From NCBI GenBank assembly GCA_011050685.1, contig DRFF01000190.1, positions 35,120 through 99,119 of the forward strand: a stretch of DNA of 64,000 nt. Direction: 5' to 3'. Source of the stretch: Aurantimonas coralicida. GTDB lineage: Bacteria > Pseudomonadota > Alphaproteobacteria > Rhizobiales > Rhizobiaceae. Each line of letters begins with the position of its first letter. The first letter of the stretch is position 1. Under the pieces are notes generated by a model, which ran no database searches, had not been told where the DNA came from, and was given only the letters and a program-made list of their open reading frames with translations. A program made the position numbers and the translations under genes. This document shows, one piece after another, positions 8,614 through 17,693 of this stretch.

Positions 8614-9932
8614 GGTGCAGCCTTTTTCAAATCGTCGCGAACAGCGTCGAGGATTGCCGCGCCCCGCGCGAGAATCGGCGACAGCGTCGCGGCCTCCTGC
8701 GGAGCCTCAGCGCCGACGATGCCGGCAACCATGGGTTTGCGCATTTCGCTCAGCACATCCATAGCGGCGTTGCGAAGTTTGCGGTCGGCCGGGTGCAGCG
8801 CGTCCGGATCGATGGCCTCGAGCGTTGCCTTCACCTCGGCGAAGTCGCGTTCCGTCAATGTCGACGCGACCTCGTAGAGCAGCGCCCGCTGGCGCTCGCT
8901 CTCCCCGGCTTCGTCATAGGTCAGCGCCTTCGCCGCTGCCTTGTTCGCCAGCGTCAAATTTCCGGCCACCAGGGCCCGCCGTCCGACAGCCAGATAGATA
9001 CCGAGTTGTTCCAAGCGCGGAATCGTCGCTGTCGCGTCGGCAATCGTCGCGATGACCGCATCCTCCGTTCCCGCCGGTCGGGCGGCATAGACAGCGGCGA
9101 AGCGAGCGCGAAAATTACCCGCGTAAGCGGAGGCGGAAAAGCGATCGAAATACTGCCGAGCGTAGCGGTTCGCGGCTACCTGGTCCCCGGTCTGCTCGGC
9201 GAGCAAAACGCCCATACGGAGCGCCGCCTCCTCCAGCAAGGTTCCTGGCGCGACCAACATGACCTGGGAAAGACGCCGCAGCGCTTCTGCCGGTTTGTCC
9301 GCCTGCTGCAATTGGGCAACGGCCAGATTGACCTGTGCCGCAAGGCCACTCTCCACGTGGGTCAAATCAACTACGGATAGTTTTTTCTCGGCATCCGCGC
9401 TGCGGTTCTCCACATAGGCCAGCGCCCCTTCAAGCAACGGGCGATCTTCTGGCGCAAGGGTCAACCGTGCCAAGATTCCCCGCAGCACGGACGGCGGCCC
9501 ACCGCTGAGGACGAACAGCGCCGCGGCACGCCGATTGCGCGGATCCTCCCAGGTTTCCGGTTTCAGTCCGAGGAAGGTCGGACCGTAACGCCTCAACAGC
9601 AACGACTGCACGCGGATAGCAGGCCCGTTGCCACGCGCCACTTGATCTTGGAGGAACTGAAGCGAACGGACGATCTCGTATGGCATCGGGGCGCGTTCGC
9701 GCGGCCATTTCGATGGCTCCGGATCGGCGGGTTCCTCGTCCTGAGCCGCAACCGCGATTTCCGCCGACTTAGCCGCTTCGCCCGCTGCACGGACCCGCGT
9801 GGCGGCCGCTTCAGCATCCGGCTGGACCACCGCGGTCGGCGGCGCCGTCGGCTCGGCGACAGCGGCCGATGCCGCAGCGATCAAGACCGCCGCAACCGTC
9901 CTTCCAAGACATCGAGCAAACCGCCAGTTCAC
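8610..9932 (-). CDS. motC: Periplasmic motility protein MotC
   Basis: MotC is a rhizobial periplasmic protein that binds MotB and is required for flagellar rotation. The 440-residue product starts with a GTG at 9932 that overlaps the motB stop (GTGA). It begins with a signal peptide (FARCLGRTVAAVLIAAASAAVA, cleavage after about residue 24 to 26) and is followed by a helical protein with the MotC-like segment PYEIVRSLQFLQDQVARGN and repeated LEEAALRMG / ANRYARQYFDRF helices. The frame is open far upstream, but that part reads as out-of-frame motB. Its dedicated chaperone MotE is encoded at 19093. Confidence 0.9.
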   Translation of the reverse strand: MNWRFARCLGRTVAAVLIAAASAAVAEPTAPPTAVVQPDAEAAATRVRAAGEAAKSAEIAVAAQDEEPADPEPSKWPRERAPMPYEIVRSLQFLQDQVARGNGPAIRVQSLLLRRYGPTFLGLKPETWEDPRNRRAAALFVLSGGPPSVLRGILARLTLAPEDRPLLEGALAYVENRSADAEKKLSVVDLTHVESGLAAQVNLAVAQLQQADKPAEALRRLSQVMLVAPGTLLEEAALRMGVLLAEQTGDQVAANRYARQYFDRFSASAYAGNFRARFAAVYAARPAGTEDAVIATIADATATIPRLEQLGIYLAVGRRALVAGNLTLANKAAAKALTYDEAGESERQRALLYEVASTLTERDFAEVKATLEAIDPDALHPADRKLRNAAMDVLSEMRKPMVAGIVGAEAPQEAATLSPILARGAAILDAVRDDLKKAAP

Positions 9933-11134
9933 GCGACCGGCTCGATCAGCAGGATCTCGATCCGCCGATTGCCGGCAGCTTCCGGATCGTCGGGATATTT
10001 CGGATCGCGGTCCGCCACACCTTCGATCGATTTGATACGGGTTTCGTCGAAACCGCCGCGGGTCAGCATGTAATAGGCCATATGGGCCCGCGCGGTGGAT
10101 AGGCGCCAATTATCGTATTCGGCGCTGTGGAACGGACGCGCGTCGGTGTGACCGCGAATGACGACGTCGCCGTCGCGCCGGGCAAGGACCGCTGCGATCT
10201 TCTCCATCATCGCCACGGCCTCCGGCGTCGGCTTGGCCGATCCGATCTGAAACATGCCGGTTGCGAGATCGTCGGCGAGGGAGACCGTCACGCCGCCCTC
10301 CCCGGCAGTTACTTCGATATTGGGCGGCAAAGCCTGCCCCGATTTGGCCAGTTCCGCCTCGATCTCCGACCTGATCGCAGTCGCGTGCTCGGACGCCGCA
10401 TCGGCGCCGTCTGTCGGATCGGCCGGCTCGCCGGGAGTGACCTGTTCGTCCGATGCCGCATCGGCCACGTCCTCCACAGGAGCGATGTCCTGTACGGTCT
10501 GATCGCCCGGCGCCGAATTTTCTGGCGGCAGAACCGCAGTCTGGAATTCGGCCGGAGGCTGCGCTTCGGTCTGCCCGCCGCTTTCCACCGTGTTGGGCGT
10601 GAGCTGCCATGACGCGGGGTCGAACGGATCGCGATAGGCATCGCCGCCATTGAGCCCGGGCAGACCCGATCCATCAGGCTTGCCTTGGAGTTTGCCGGAA
10701 TTGCTGGAGACGCTCTCCGCGGCAATCTCGGCCAAAACCGCGTAAGGATCGCGGAACAACGCCTGCTCTTCGCCGCCGGTTTGATCGCCCGCCAGCGGCA
10801 TGCCGTTGGGGTCGCCATTGGTCTCGGCGCGGCTTTGCCCCTGGTCGTTGGCGTCCCGCGAGGCGCCGTCGTCCTTGCTCTCGACACCCCGGCTCGCCGG
10901 CGAGGCATCATTCAGCTTGATCGGGTTGAAATACTGCGCGACCTGCTTGCGTGTCGCGTCGTCCGAGGCGTTGGTCAGCCACATAACCAGGAAGAACGCC
11001 ATCATCGCCGTCATGAAGTCGGCGAAGGCGATTTTCCAGACGCCACCGTGATGCGCCTCCTCGGTGTGGGCCCGGCGACGGACGATAATGATTTCCTGGC
11101 GCTCGAGATGCCCCGCCTCGGACTGTTCGCTCAC
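9929..11134 (-). CDS. motB: Flagellar motor stator protein MotB
   Basis: MotB couples proton flow to torque and anchors the stator to peptidoglycan. The 401-residue product has a short cytoplasmic N terminus (QEIIIVRRR), one transmembrane helix with the critical Asp in KIAFADFMTAMMAFFLVMWL (about residues 35-55), a long acidic periplasmic linker, and a C-terminal OmpA-like domain with VIRGHTDARPFHS and LSTARAHMAYYML. The GTG start at 11134 overlaps the preceding stop (GTGA); no signal supports the longer upstream frame. The linker is longer than in enteric MotB, as is usual in rhizobia that use MotC. Confidence 0.94.
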   Translation of the reverse strand: MSEQSEAGHLERQEIIIVRRRAHTEEAHHGGVWKIAFADFMTAMMAFFLVMWLTNASDDATRKQVAQYFNPIKLNDASPASRGVESKDDGASRDANDQGQSRAETNGDPNGMPLAGDQTGGEEQALFRDPYAVLAEIAAESVSSNSGKLQGKPDGSGLPGLNGGDAYRDPFDPASWQLTPNTVESGGQTEAQPPAEFQTAVLPPENSAPGDQTVQDIAPVEDVADAASDEQVTPGEPADPTDGADAASEHATAIRSEIEAELAKSGQALPPNIEVTAGEGGVTVSLADDLATGMFQIGSAKPTPEAVAMMEKIAAVLARRDGDVVIRGHTDARPFHSAEYDNWRLSTARAHMAYYMLTRGGFDETRIKSIEGVADRDPKYPDDPEAAGNRRIEILLIEPVA

Positions 11135-11970
11135 GCGAGGGCCTCTTCCAGTGCCGCGCGCCAGCCGTGCAGACGTGACTCGATGACGGTCTGGTCGCAC
11201 TCGATGCGAACGTCGACCAGGGTCTCGTCGCTCTGCCACGTCACGAAGTCGCGGCCGGTGCCCAAGGCTTCGTCAAGGGCAGTAAGGAGATCGGCGGGAC
11301 CGGTCGCGCGAACCGACAACGCCTTGCCATCGCCGATCAGCATGCGGGTAGCGTCGGCAAGTTCCAGAACGCTTTGCCGCCGGCGGGTATTGACGGCGAT
11401 TGGTCTCAATACGGAGGCTAAGGTGGTCCGCACGACCATCTCGATCCGGTCGAGCCGACCTGAAAGTAGTGTCGCAAGCCGCTCGCCTTCGGCCGTCGCC
11501 CACTCGGCGCGCGCCGCCTCGATCGCAGCGGATTGGGCCGTTTCGGCCAACTCGCGTTCCTCGGCCCGGGCGGCCTCTATCGCTGCATCCATTTCCGCCT
11601 GCAACGCGAGGCGCCCGTCATCGGGCTCTTCGGCGCCGTCGACGTCCGCGTCCAAGCCCGGCAAGGCGTCGGTTCCGTCGCCGAAGTCGAGCGACTCCGG
11701 CATGTCCGTCGCCGGCCAATGCGCCTCGCCCGTCAGGTCGGGCATCCCTGCTTCAGGCAGGACCAGCTCGTCGACCTCATCGACCTCGAGGATTTCCGGA
11801 ATAGGTGATGAAATGACTGGGACGGCAGTCCCCGTCTCGACATCGCGGCTGGCAACCAGGATCGGATGCTCAAAGGTCGGTTTGCTTGAGCGATTCACGG
11901 GCGCCAGACTCTCGAATGGCATTCCGTCGTCCGCGTCGAATTCCGGGAGGTAGTGCGCGAGAGGGAGCAT
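11131..11970 (-). CDS. FliH-like flagellar assembly protein (divergent)
   Basis: This 279-residue acidic protein lies between fliF and motB in a coupled array: it starts 4 bp after the fliF stop and overlaps motB (GTGA). Its first half is acidic and probably disordered. The middle (about residues 125-165) is an Ala/Glu-rich coiled coil. The C-terminal part ends with DETLVDVRIECDQTVIESRL then a helix, which resembles the FliH/HrpE pattern in which a short strand carries Gly-Asp-Val/Ile-Asp followed by ESRL. No other fliH is visible in the window although FliI is present. I infer a FliH-like stator of the export ATPase; a purely rhizobial protein of unknown role is the alternative. Confidence 0.55.
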   Translation of the reverse strand: MLPLAHYLPEFDADDGMPFESLAPVNRSSKPTFEHPILVASRDVETGTAVPVISSPIPEILEVDEVDELVLPEAGMPDLTGEAHWPATDMPESLDFGDGTDALPGLDADVDGAEEPDDGRLALQAEMDAAIEAARAEERELAETAQSAAIEAARAEWATAEGERLATLLSGRLDRIEMVVRTTLASVLRPIAVNTRRRQSVLELADATRMLIGDGKALSVRATGPADLLTALDEALGTGRDFVTWQSDETLVDVRIECDQTVIESRLHGWRAALEEALA

Positions 11971-11973
11971 GTA

Positions 11974-13647
11974 TTACGCCGCCTGTGTTTGGTGTATCCA
12001 CTGCTTGAGAACTTGCGCCGCGTGCTCCTCGTCGAAATCGACGAGCTTTTCGAGACGCGCCTTTGGCGACGTCGCCTGGTTGCGGGTCAAATCCTCAAGA
12101 TAGGCCGGGTCCATCCCGACCATCTGAGCTATATCGTCGGAAGCTGGTGCGGCGCCGACGTCGAAGTTCAGGCTGTTCAAAAGGTCGGTATTGGGCGAGT
12201 CGAAGGGATCGACCTCGTTCTCGTCCTTGGCCGGCGGAATCGCGACGATCGCTCGAATCGCGGGTTTCAAGCCGAACCAGATGAGCAGCACGGCGACGGC
12301 AAGGATCGTCAGCGCATTGATCAGCGTACCGGACTGGCGCATGAACATCTCGCCGAACCCTGGTGAGGGGATCGGCTCGAGCGCGCTGCCGGTGTCGAGG
12401 AAATCGACGGCGGTCACCTTGAGCTGGTCGCCGCGTTCGCTAGAAAAGCCCGAGGCGGAAGCGACGAGCGACTCGATCTCAGCGATGCGCGCATCGACCT
12501 GATCATCCGTCGCGTTCTCGCCGATCGCTTCCAGGATACGCTGACGGTTGATGACAACAGCGATCGACAGGCGCTCGACCTCATAGCCGTCGCTGGTCGT
12601 GGAGATCGTCTTCTCGTTGATCTCGTAATTCGTGAGCTCCTCGCGCCGGTCCTTTTCGTCCACCGATTTTTCGCCCGTCCCCGTCGCCGTCTCGCCCGCG
12701 GCACGAACGTCCTGCTCGACCCCGACGGGTGCCTGGCTCGTCGAATCCTGGCTCTGCGCCGTCTCACGGATATTGCGCGTCGAGCGTTCCACTCGGCTCT
12801 CGGGATCGAAAATCCGCTCGCTCACCTGCCTGCGGTCGGTGTTGAGGCTTGTCGAGACGCTGCTCTGGAAATTGCCGATGCCAAGATAAGGCGCCAGCGT
12901 GCGCCGGATCGATTCCTCGACGCTCTTGGACACCACGCTCTCGATACCGAGCAGTTTGCCGGGCGCGGCGGAGGCGGCATCGTCCCCCGATGCGAGCAGC
13001 GTGCCATCGGCGTTGAGCACCGTCACCTCGCCAGGCGTCATGCCGGGAATGGCCGATGCGACCAGCGAGCGAATCGCCTGAGCGGAGCCGAAATCCTGCG
13101 AGCTGTCGGTACGGATGACCACACTGGCCGACGGCTTGCGCTGCTCGCGTCGAAACGAACCCTCGTCCGACAGGACAATGTGGACACGCGCGGCGCGGAC
13201 ATCTCTCAGGGTCTGGATGGTGCGGGCGATCTCCCCCTCCAACGCCCTGACGCGGGTGATTTCCTGCATGAAGGAGGTCAGGCCGATCGAGCCGAGATTG
13301 TCGAAGAGTTCGTAGCCGGCGTTTTCAGAGCGCGGCAATCCCTTCTCGGCCAGCAGCATGCGCGCCGGAGCTGTCTGCGAGAAAGGCGTCAGAATGGCGT
13401 CTCCCTTGGCACTGACGTCGAAGGAGATGCCAGCCTCGGTCAGCGCCGCGCCAATCCGGGTCACATCGGTCCGATCGAGGCCGGAATACAGCGTCTCCAT
13501 GTCCGGACGGGACAAATAGTAACTGCCGAGGCCGACGAGCGCGATGACGAGAAATCCGACGAGGCCGAGAGCCGATAGCTTTCTCGGGCCGAGAGAGGAG
13601 AGACTGCTGAAAAGCTGTTGAGCTTGTCCGTTAATGGCGAGCGCCAT
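11974..13647 (-). CDS. fliF: Flagellar MS-ring protein FliF
   Basis: FliF forms the MS ring in the inner membrane. The 557-residue product has an N-terminal transmembrane helix (about residues 26-47), the YscJ/FliF domain with LYSGLDRTDVTRIGAAL and ARVHIVLSDEGSFRREQRKP, the FliF C domain, a second transmembrane helix (ALTILAVAVLLIWFGLKP, about residue 440), and a short cytoplasmic tail ending FDEEHAAQVLKQWIHQTQAA, the FliG-binding end. The length is normal. It is the first gene of the fliF-fliH-like-motB-motC-fliK run; its promoter should lie in 13648-13790, downstream of the flagellin terminator. Confidence 0.96.
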   Translation of the reverse strand: MALAINGQAQQLFSSLSSLGPRKLSALGLVGFLVIALVGLGSYYLSRPDMETLYSGLDRTDVTRIGAALTEAGISFDVSAKGDAILTPFSQTAPARMLLAEKGLPRSENAGYELFDNLGSIGLTSFMQEITRVRALEGEIARTIQTLRDVRAARVHIVLSDEGSFRREQRKPSASVVIRTDSSQDFGSAQAIRSLVASAIPGMTPGEVTVLNADGTLLASGDDAASAAPGKLLGIESVVSKSVEESIRRTLAPYLGIGNFQSSVSTSLNTDRRQVSERIFDPESRVERSTRNIRETAQSQDSTSQAPVGVEQDVRAAGETATGTGEKSVDEKDRREELTNYEINEKTISTTSDGYEVERLSIAVVINRQRILEAIGENATDDQVDARIAEIESLVASASGFSSERGDQLKVTAVDFLDTGSALEPIPSPGFGEMFMRQSGTLINALTILAVAVLLIWFGLKPAIRAIVAIPPAKDENEVDPFDSPNTDLLNSLNFDVGAAPASDDIAQMVGMDPAYLEDLTRNQATSPKARLEKLVDFDEEHAAQVLKQWIHQTQAA

Positions 13648-13791
13648 GAATTAACCCTACGATTTTCCGGTGGCACGGTATGCGATCGGCCGGACCATGC
13701 CGACCGAAGCTTGCGCGAGACCACGGTTAACAAAAAGTTAACGCCCTTCCCCAAGAATTACGTAAGGGCAGCCGCAGGACTGTAGGCAAAC

Positions 13792-13825
13792 GAAAACGGG
13801 CCCGGCCTTGGAGGCCGGACCCGTT
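13792..13825 (-). terminator. Terminator of flagellin gene 1
   Basis: On the minus strand ACGGGTCCGGCC, loop TCCAA, and GGCCGGGCCCGT pair in a 12 bp stem with one wobble position, followed by TTTTCG. It lies about 35 bp beyond the flagellin stop at 13858 and isolates it from fliF. Confidence 0.9.
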
Positions 13826-13857
13826 CAGATGTCGTGCTGTCTATTTCCGGCGGAGGT

Positions 13858-15126
13858 TTACCGGAAGAGCGAGAGCAGCGACTGGCTGGAGGAGTTGGCG
13901 ATCGACAGCGCCTGAACACCGAGCTGCTGCTGCGTCTGCAGCGCCTTGAGACGGGTTGACTCTTCAGTCATGTCCGCATCGACAAGAGCGCCGACGCCCT
14001 TGGAGATGGTATCCATGAGCTTGGAGACGAAGTTCGTCTGCATCTCGATGCGGTTCTGGACGGCGCCGAGGCTGGATGCCGCGGTGGTGACCTGCGACAG
14101 TGCTTCGTCGACGACCTTGATGTAGGCCTGAACCTGCCCGGACGTCACGCCCGGAGTGGAGATGTCGATAGCGTCCACGCTGGTCGAGAAGGTGCCAGTG
14201 GCGGCAGCAACGGTGTCTGTCGCCGCAAGTCCGAGGGAAGCCACTGTCGGCGGAGTCGTGCCCGAAGCGGTCGCGGCGCTGACCGTGAGGCCCTCGAGCG
14301 AGTTGAAGCTCACCGCGCCGGCGGCAATCTTCACTTCGACGCCCTGGATGCCGGCGTCCTTCAGTGCCTGCGTGTAGACGGCCGTCAGGTCGTTGTCGGA
14401 CTTGACCGTGAAGCTGGCAAGGCCGGCGGCAGTCAGGGTCGCCTGGGTGATCTCCACAGCGCGGCCAGCGGCGCCGTTCTGCGAGATGCTGAACGAAACC
14501 TTGTTGTCGGCGCCGAAGGCGACGGCAGTCGTCTCGACCGTCGAGGTGCCGGTTGCCGCAGTGAACTGATCGATATCGATGGTCTTGTCGAGAATGCCGG
14601 CATCGGCGGAGAAGAGCCGGATGTTGGCGATGTCGACCTTGATCGAACCGACCGAGAGGCTGCCAGCCGCATCACGCGACAGCGAGGAGACGATCTCCTT
14701 CTGCGTGGTCGCAGCCGTATCACTGAGCCAGTTCTGGCCCGAGAAGGACGCTGAATCGGAAATCGTCTTCAGCTGTTCCTGCAGCGCGGTGATTTCCGAC
14801 TGCACCTTGGCCTTGTCGACGCCTTCGCCGGTCGCCGTCGTCAGCTTGGCCTTGATCTCGTTGAGCACGTCCTTGGCGGCGGTCAGGCCGGTATAGGCGG
14901 TGTCGACCGTAGCCGCGCCGATGCCGAGCGAATCGGATACCGCCGACATGGCTTGGTTGTCCGAGCGCATGGTGGTGGCAATCGACCAGTAAGCGGCGTT
15001 GTCCTTCGCCTCACCGACACGGAAGCCGGTCGAGATGCGGGCCTGGGTCTGGTCGAGCGAGGAGTTGATCATCTGAAGGCTCTGGAGAGCCGTCATGGCG
15101 GAAGTGTTGGTGTTGATGCTGGTCAT
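13858..15126 (-). CDS. Flagellin (copy 1)
   Basis: Flagellin is the filament subunit, secreted through the flagellar export system. The 422-residue product has the conserved N-terminal D0/D1 domain (MTSINTNTSAMTALQSLQMI, then QARISTGFRVGEAKDNAAYW) and the C-terminal domain ending LGVQALSIANSSSQSLLSLFR. The central Ala/Thr-rich part is the variable surface region. It has its own terminator and an upstream region of 310 bp, so it is probably transcribed alone. It is closely related to copy 2, with runs of near-identical DNA (for example around 14405-14500 versus 16045-16140). Confidence 0.96.
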   Translation of the reverse strand: MTSINTNTSAMTALQSLQMINSSLDQTQARISTGFRVGEAKDNAAYWSIATTMRSDNQAMSAVSDSLGIGAATVDTAYTGLTAAKDVLNEIKAKLTTATGEGVDKAKVQSEITALQEQLKTISDSASFSGQNWLSDTAATTQKEIVSSLSRDAAGSLSVGSIKVDIANIRLFSADAGILDKTIDIDQFTAATGTSTVETTAVAFGADNKVSFSISQNGAAGRAVEITQATLTAAGLASFTVKSDNDLTAVYTQALKDAGIQGVEVKIAAGAVSFNSLEGLTVSAATASGTTPPTVASLGLAATDTVAAATGTFSTSVDAIDISTPGVTSGQVQAYIKVVDEALSQVTTAASSLGAVQNRIEMQTNFVSKLMDTISKGVGALVDADMTEESTRLKALQTQQQLGVQALSIANSSSQSLLSLFR

Positions 15127-15435
15127 AGTAGGGTGTCTTCCCGTTACGCGAATACAAAATTGGGATGAGACAGTCCGGGTTGGCCGGGATAGCGAGTCGG
15201 CATCATGCCTGTGATCTGGTTTTCCCGTCCGACCACTTCGCTATGCCTCCGATATAACGGGCGATTTCCTTCCAGCTCCTTAAAGCAACACGATCCTTTC
15301 TGCTTCTGCCGAAACTCCATCTTCTTATGGTTAACCAATCGGAATGAGGTATAGTTAATGAAAGGTAACATCCACGCTTGTGGAATCCGACAGATAGCAA
15401 CCCAGAGCGTCCAAGCGATCGAACCATGCCGCCAA
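15127..15435 (-). promoter_or_regulatory. Upstream region of flagellin 1
   Basis: This region of about 309 bp between the copy 2 terminator and the copy 1 start has no supported gene; an apparent frame through it continues out of frame into copy 2. The 15290-15390 part is AT-rich and is the likely flagellin promoter and 5' leader, the place where FlbT would act. The exact elements were not resolved. Confidence 0.4.
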
Positions 15436-15466
15436 CGGAAAAGGCCGCCCCTTGCGGAGCGGCCTT
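15436..15466 (-). terminator. Terminator of flagellin gene 2
   Basis: On the minus strand AAGGCCGC, a 10-base loop, and GCGGCCTT form a perfect 8 bp stem followed by TTCC. It lies about 30 bp beyond the flagellin 2 stop. Confidence 0.82.
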
Positions 15467-15496
15467 TCATGCAGTGACAGAGCTGTTGGGGGTGGT

Positions 15497-16768
15497 TTAG
15501 CCCTGGAACAGCTGCAGAATTGCCTGGGTGGAGGTGTTGGCGATCGACAGCGCCTGAACACCGAGCTGCTGCTGCGTCTGCAGCGCCTTGAGACGGGTCG
15601 ACTCCTCGGTCATGTCCGCATCGACAAGAGCGCCGACGCCCTTGGAAATTGTGTCCATAAGCTTGGAGACGAAGTTCGTCTGCATCTCCACCCGGTTCTG
15701 AACGGCGCCGAGGCTGGATGCCGCGGTGGTGACCTGCGACAGCGCCTCGTCGACCACCCGGATATAGGCCTGAACCTGTCCCGACGTGACGCCAGCTACC
15801 GAGATGTCGATGGCATCGACCGCCGTGGAGAAGGTGCCAGTGGCAGCGGCATTTGTATCGACAGCCGCCAGACCAAGATCTGCCACAGCCGGCGGGGTCG
15901 TGCCGGAAGCGGTCGCGGCGCTGACCGTGAAGCTTTCGAGCGAGTTGAAGCTCAAGGCGCCTGCGGTGATCGTCACGTCGATGCCCTGGATGCCGGCGTC
16001 CTTCAGTGCCTGCTTGTAGACGGCCGCCAGGTCGTTGTCGGACTTGATCGTGAAGCTGGCAAGGCCGGCGGCAGTCAGGGTCGCCTGGGTGATCTCCACA
16101 GCGCGGCCAGCGGCGCCGTTCTGCGAGATGCTGAACGAGATCTTGTTGTCGGCACCGAAGGCAACCGCCGTCGTCTCGACCGTCGAGGTGCCGGTTGCCG
16201 CAGCGAACTGATCGATATCGATGGTCTTGTCGAGAATGCCGGCATTGGCGGCGAAGAGGCGGATACTGACGATGTCGACCTTGATCGACCCGACGGCGAG
16301 CTTGCCACTGGCATCGCGCGACAGCGACGAAACGATTTCCTTCTGCGTGGTCGCGGCCGTGTTGCTGAGCCAATTCTGACCGGAGAAGGACGCCGAATCG
16401 GAAATCGTCTTCAGCTGTTCCTGTAGCGCGGTGATTTCCGACTGCACCTTGGACCTGTCGACGCCATCACTGGTCGCGGTCGTCAGCTTGGCCTTGATTT
16501 CGTTGAGCACGTCTTTAGCGGCGGCAAGGCCGGTATAGGCGGTGTCGACCGTGGCCGCGCCGATGCCGAGCGAGTCGGATACCGCCGACATGGCCTGGTT
16601 GTCCGAACGCATGCCGGTGGCAATCGACCAGTAGGCCGCGTTGTCCTTCGCCTCCGCGACACGAAGTCCAGTCGAGATCCGGTTCTGGGTATTGTCCATA
16701 GCCATATTCGTCTGCTGCAGCGTCTGCAGAGCCGTCATCGCGGCGACGTTGGTGTTGATACTCGTCAT
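15497..16768 (-). CDS. Flagellin (copy 2)
   Basis: This is a second 423-residue flagellin with the same N-terminal (MTSINTNVAAMTALQTLQQT) and C-terminal (LGVQALSIANTSTQAILQLF) polymerisation domains as copy 1. The ATG at 16768 is chosen because family members start there and AAGGG lies 7 bp before it; 11 extra in-frame codons upstream are not conserved. It has its own terminator and lies downstream of fliP on the same strand, behind the fliP terminator. The close DNA identity with copy 1 suggests recent duplication or gene conversion; rhizobia often make complex filaments from several such paralogues. Confidence 0.96.
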   Translation of the reverse strand: MTSINTNVAAMTALQTLQQTNMAMDNTQNRISTGLRVAEAKDNAAYWSIATGMRSDNQAMSAVSDSLGIGAATVDTAYTGLAAAKDVLNEIKAKLTTATSDGVDRSKVQSEITALQEQLKTISDSASFSGQNWLSNTAATTQKEIVSSLSRDASGKLAVGSIKVDIVSIRLFAANAGILDKTIDIDQFAAATGTSTVETTAVAFGADNKISFSISQNGAAGRAVEITQATLTAAGLASFTIKSDNDLAAVYKQALKDAGIQGIDVTITAGALSFNSLESFTVSAATASGTTPPAVADLGLAAVDTNAAATGTFSTAVDAIDISVAGVTSGQVQAYIRVVDEALSQVTTAASSLGAVQNRVEMQTNFVSKLMDTISKGVGALVDADMTEESTRLKALQTQQQLGVQALSIANTSTQAILQLFQG

Positions 16769-16885
16769 TCCATTACCCTTAATGGCGCAGTCGCCCTTCA
16801 TGGGCTTTTTGCTAAATCAAGGTCCGCGTCATCATGTTCGGTACCGTCGAGCGTTAACCTAGGTTCTTAACGTTAACCAAATGTG

Positions 16886-16920
16886 AAAAAGCGGCCCGAC
16901 CGCGTGCGTTCGGGCCCGCC
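16886..16920 (-). terminator. Terminator after fliP
   Basis: On the minus strand GCGGGCCCGA and TCGGGCCGC pair with one bulged G around a 10-base loop, followed by TTTTTC. It is placed 9 bp beyond the fliP stop, marking the end of the long motA-to-fliP array. Confidence 0.85.
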
Positions 16921-16928
16921 CTGCGCAT

Positions 16929-17693
16929 TCAGAAAAACGAGCGGACCAACGATCCGACGAGCATGTTCCAACCGTCGATGAGGATGAAGAACAGGATCTT
17001 GAAGGGCAGCGAGATGATCGTCGGTGGCAGCATCATCATGCCCATCGACATGGTCAGCGTCGCGACGATCATATCGATCACCAGGAATGGCAGCACGATG
17101 AGAAAGCCGATCTCGAAGCCGCGTCGCAGCTCGGAGATCATGAAGGCCGGAATCAGAACCCGCAATGCGACGTCGCGCTCGTCGGCGGCCCCCTGCTCGG
17201 CCGGCTCGACCCGCGTGCGGCTGGTCGCGTCGGCAATGTCTCCGAATAGCGCCAAATCCGCGGGTCGCACCTGGGTCAGCATGAAGTCCTTGAACGGATC
17301 CGTGATCCGATAGAACGCGTCCTCCTCGCTGATCGAGTTGTTCAACAACGGCTGCAGACCGTCGTTCCAGGCGCGGTCGAAGGTCGGTGCCATGACGAAA
17401 AAGGTCATGAACAGCGACAGGGATATCAGGATGAGGTTTGCCGGCGTCGTCTGCAGGCCAATTCCGGCGCGAAGGATCGACAGCGCGATGACGATACGCG
17501 TGAAGGAGGTGACCATCACCAGAAGCCCCGGCGCGACCGACAGAATCGTGACGATGCCGAACAATTGCACGATGCGGCCCGACGCGCTCGAATCCCCGGC
17601 AGGGATCAGAGCTGCCAGCCCGGATAGATCGGGGGTTTGCGCAAAGGCCGGCGTGGCGAAGAGAATGGCGAGAAGAAAGAGCAGCGGTCTCAT
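16929..17693 (-). CDS. fliP: Flagellar export protein FliP
   Basis: FliP is a core subunit of the flagellar type III export gate. The 254-residue product has a cleavable signal peptide typical of FliP (MRPLLFLLAILFATPAFAQ) and four hydrophobic segments, with family signatures LVMVTSFTRIVIALSILRAG near residue 57, PAFMISELRRGFEIGFLIVL near residue 186 and the terminal MGMMMLPPTIISLPFKILFF. The ATG overlaps the fliL stop (ATGA). It is the last gene before a terminator. Confidence 0.97.
   Translation of the reverse strand: MRPLLFLLAILFATPAFAQTPDLSGLAALIPAGDSSASGRIVQLFGIVTILSVAPGLLVMVTSFTRIVIALSILRAGIGLQTTPANLILISLSLFMTFFVMAPTFDRAWNDGLQPLLNNSISEEDAFYRITDPFKDFMLTQVRPADLALFGDIADATSRTRVEPAEQGAADERDVALRVLIPAFMISELRRGFEIGFLIVLPFLVIDMIVATLTMSMGMMMLPPTIISLPFKILFFILIDGWNMLVGSLVRSFF

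Noticed and set aside
15144..16373. 409-codon minus-strand frame overlapping flagellin copy 2
   Set aside because: It is the out-of-frame reading of the flagellin gene, with a product rich in Arg, Gly and His.
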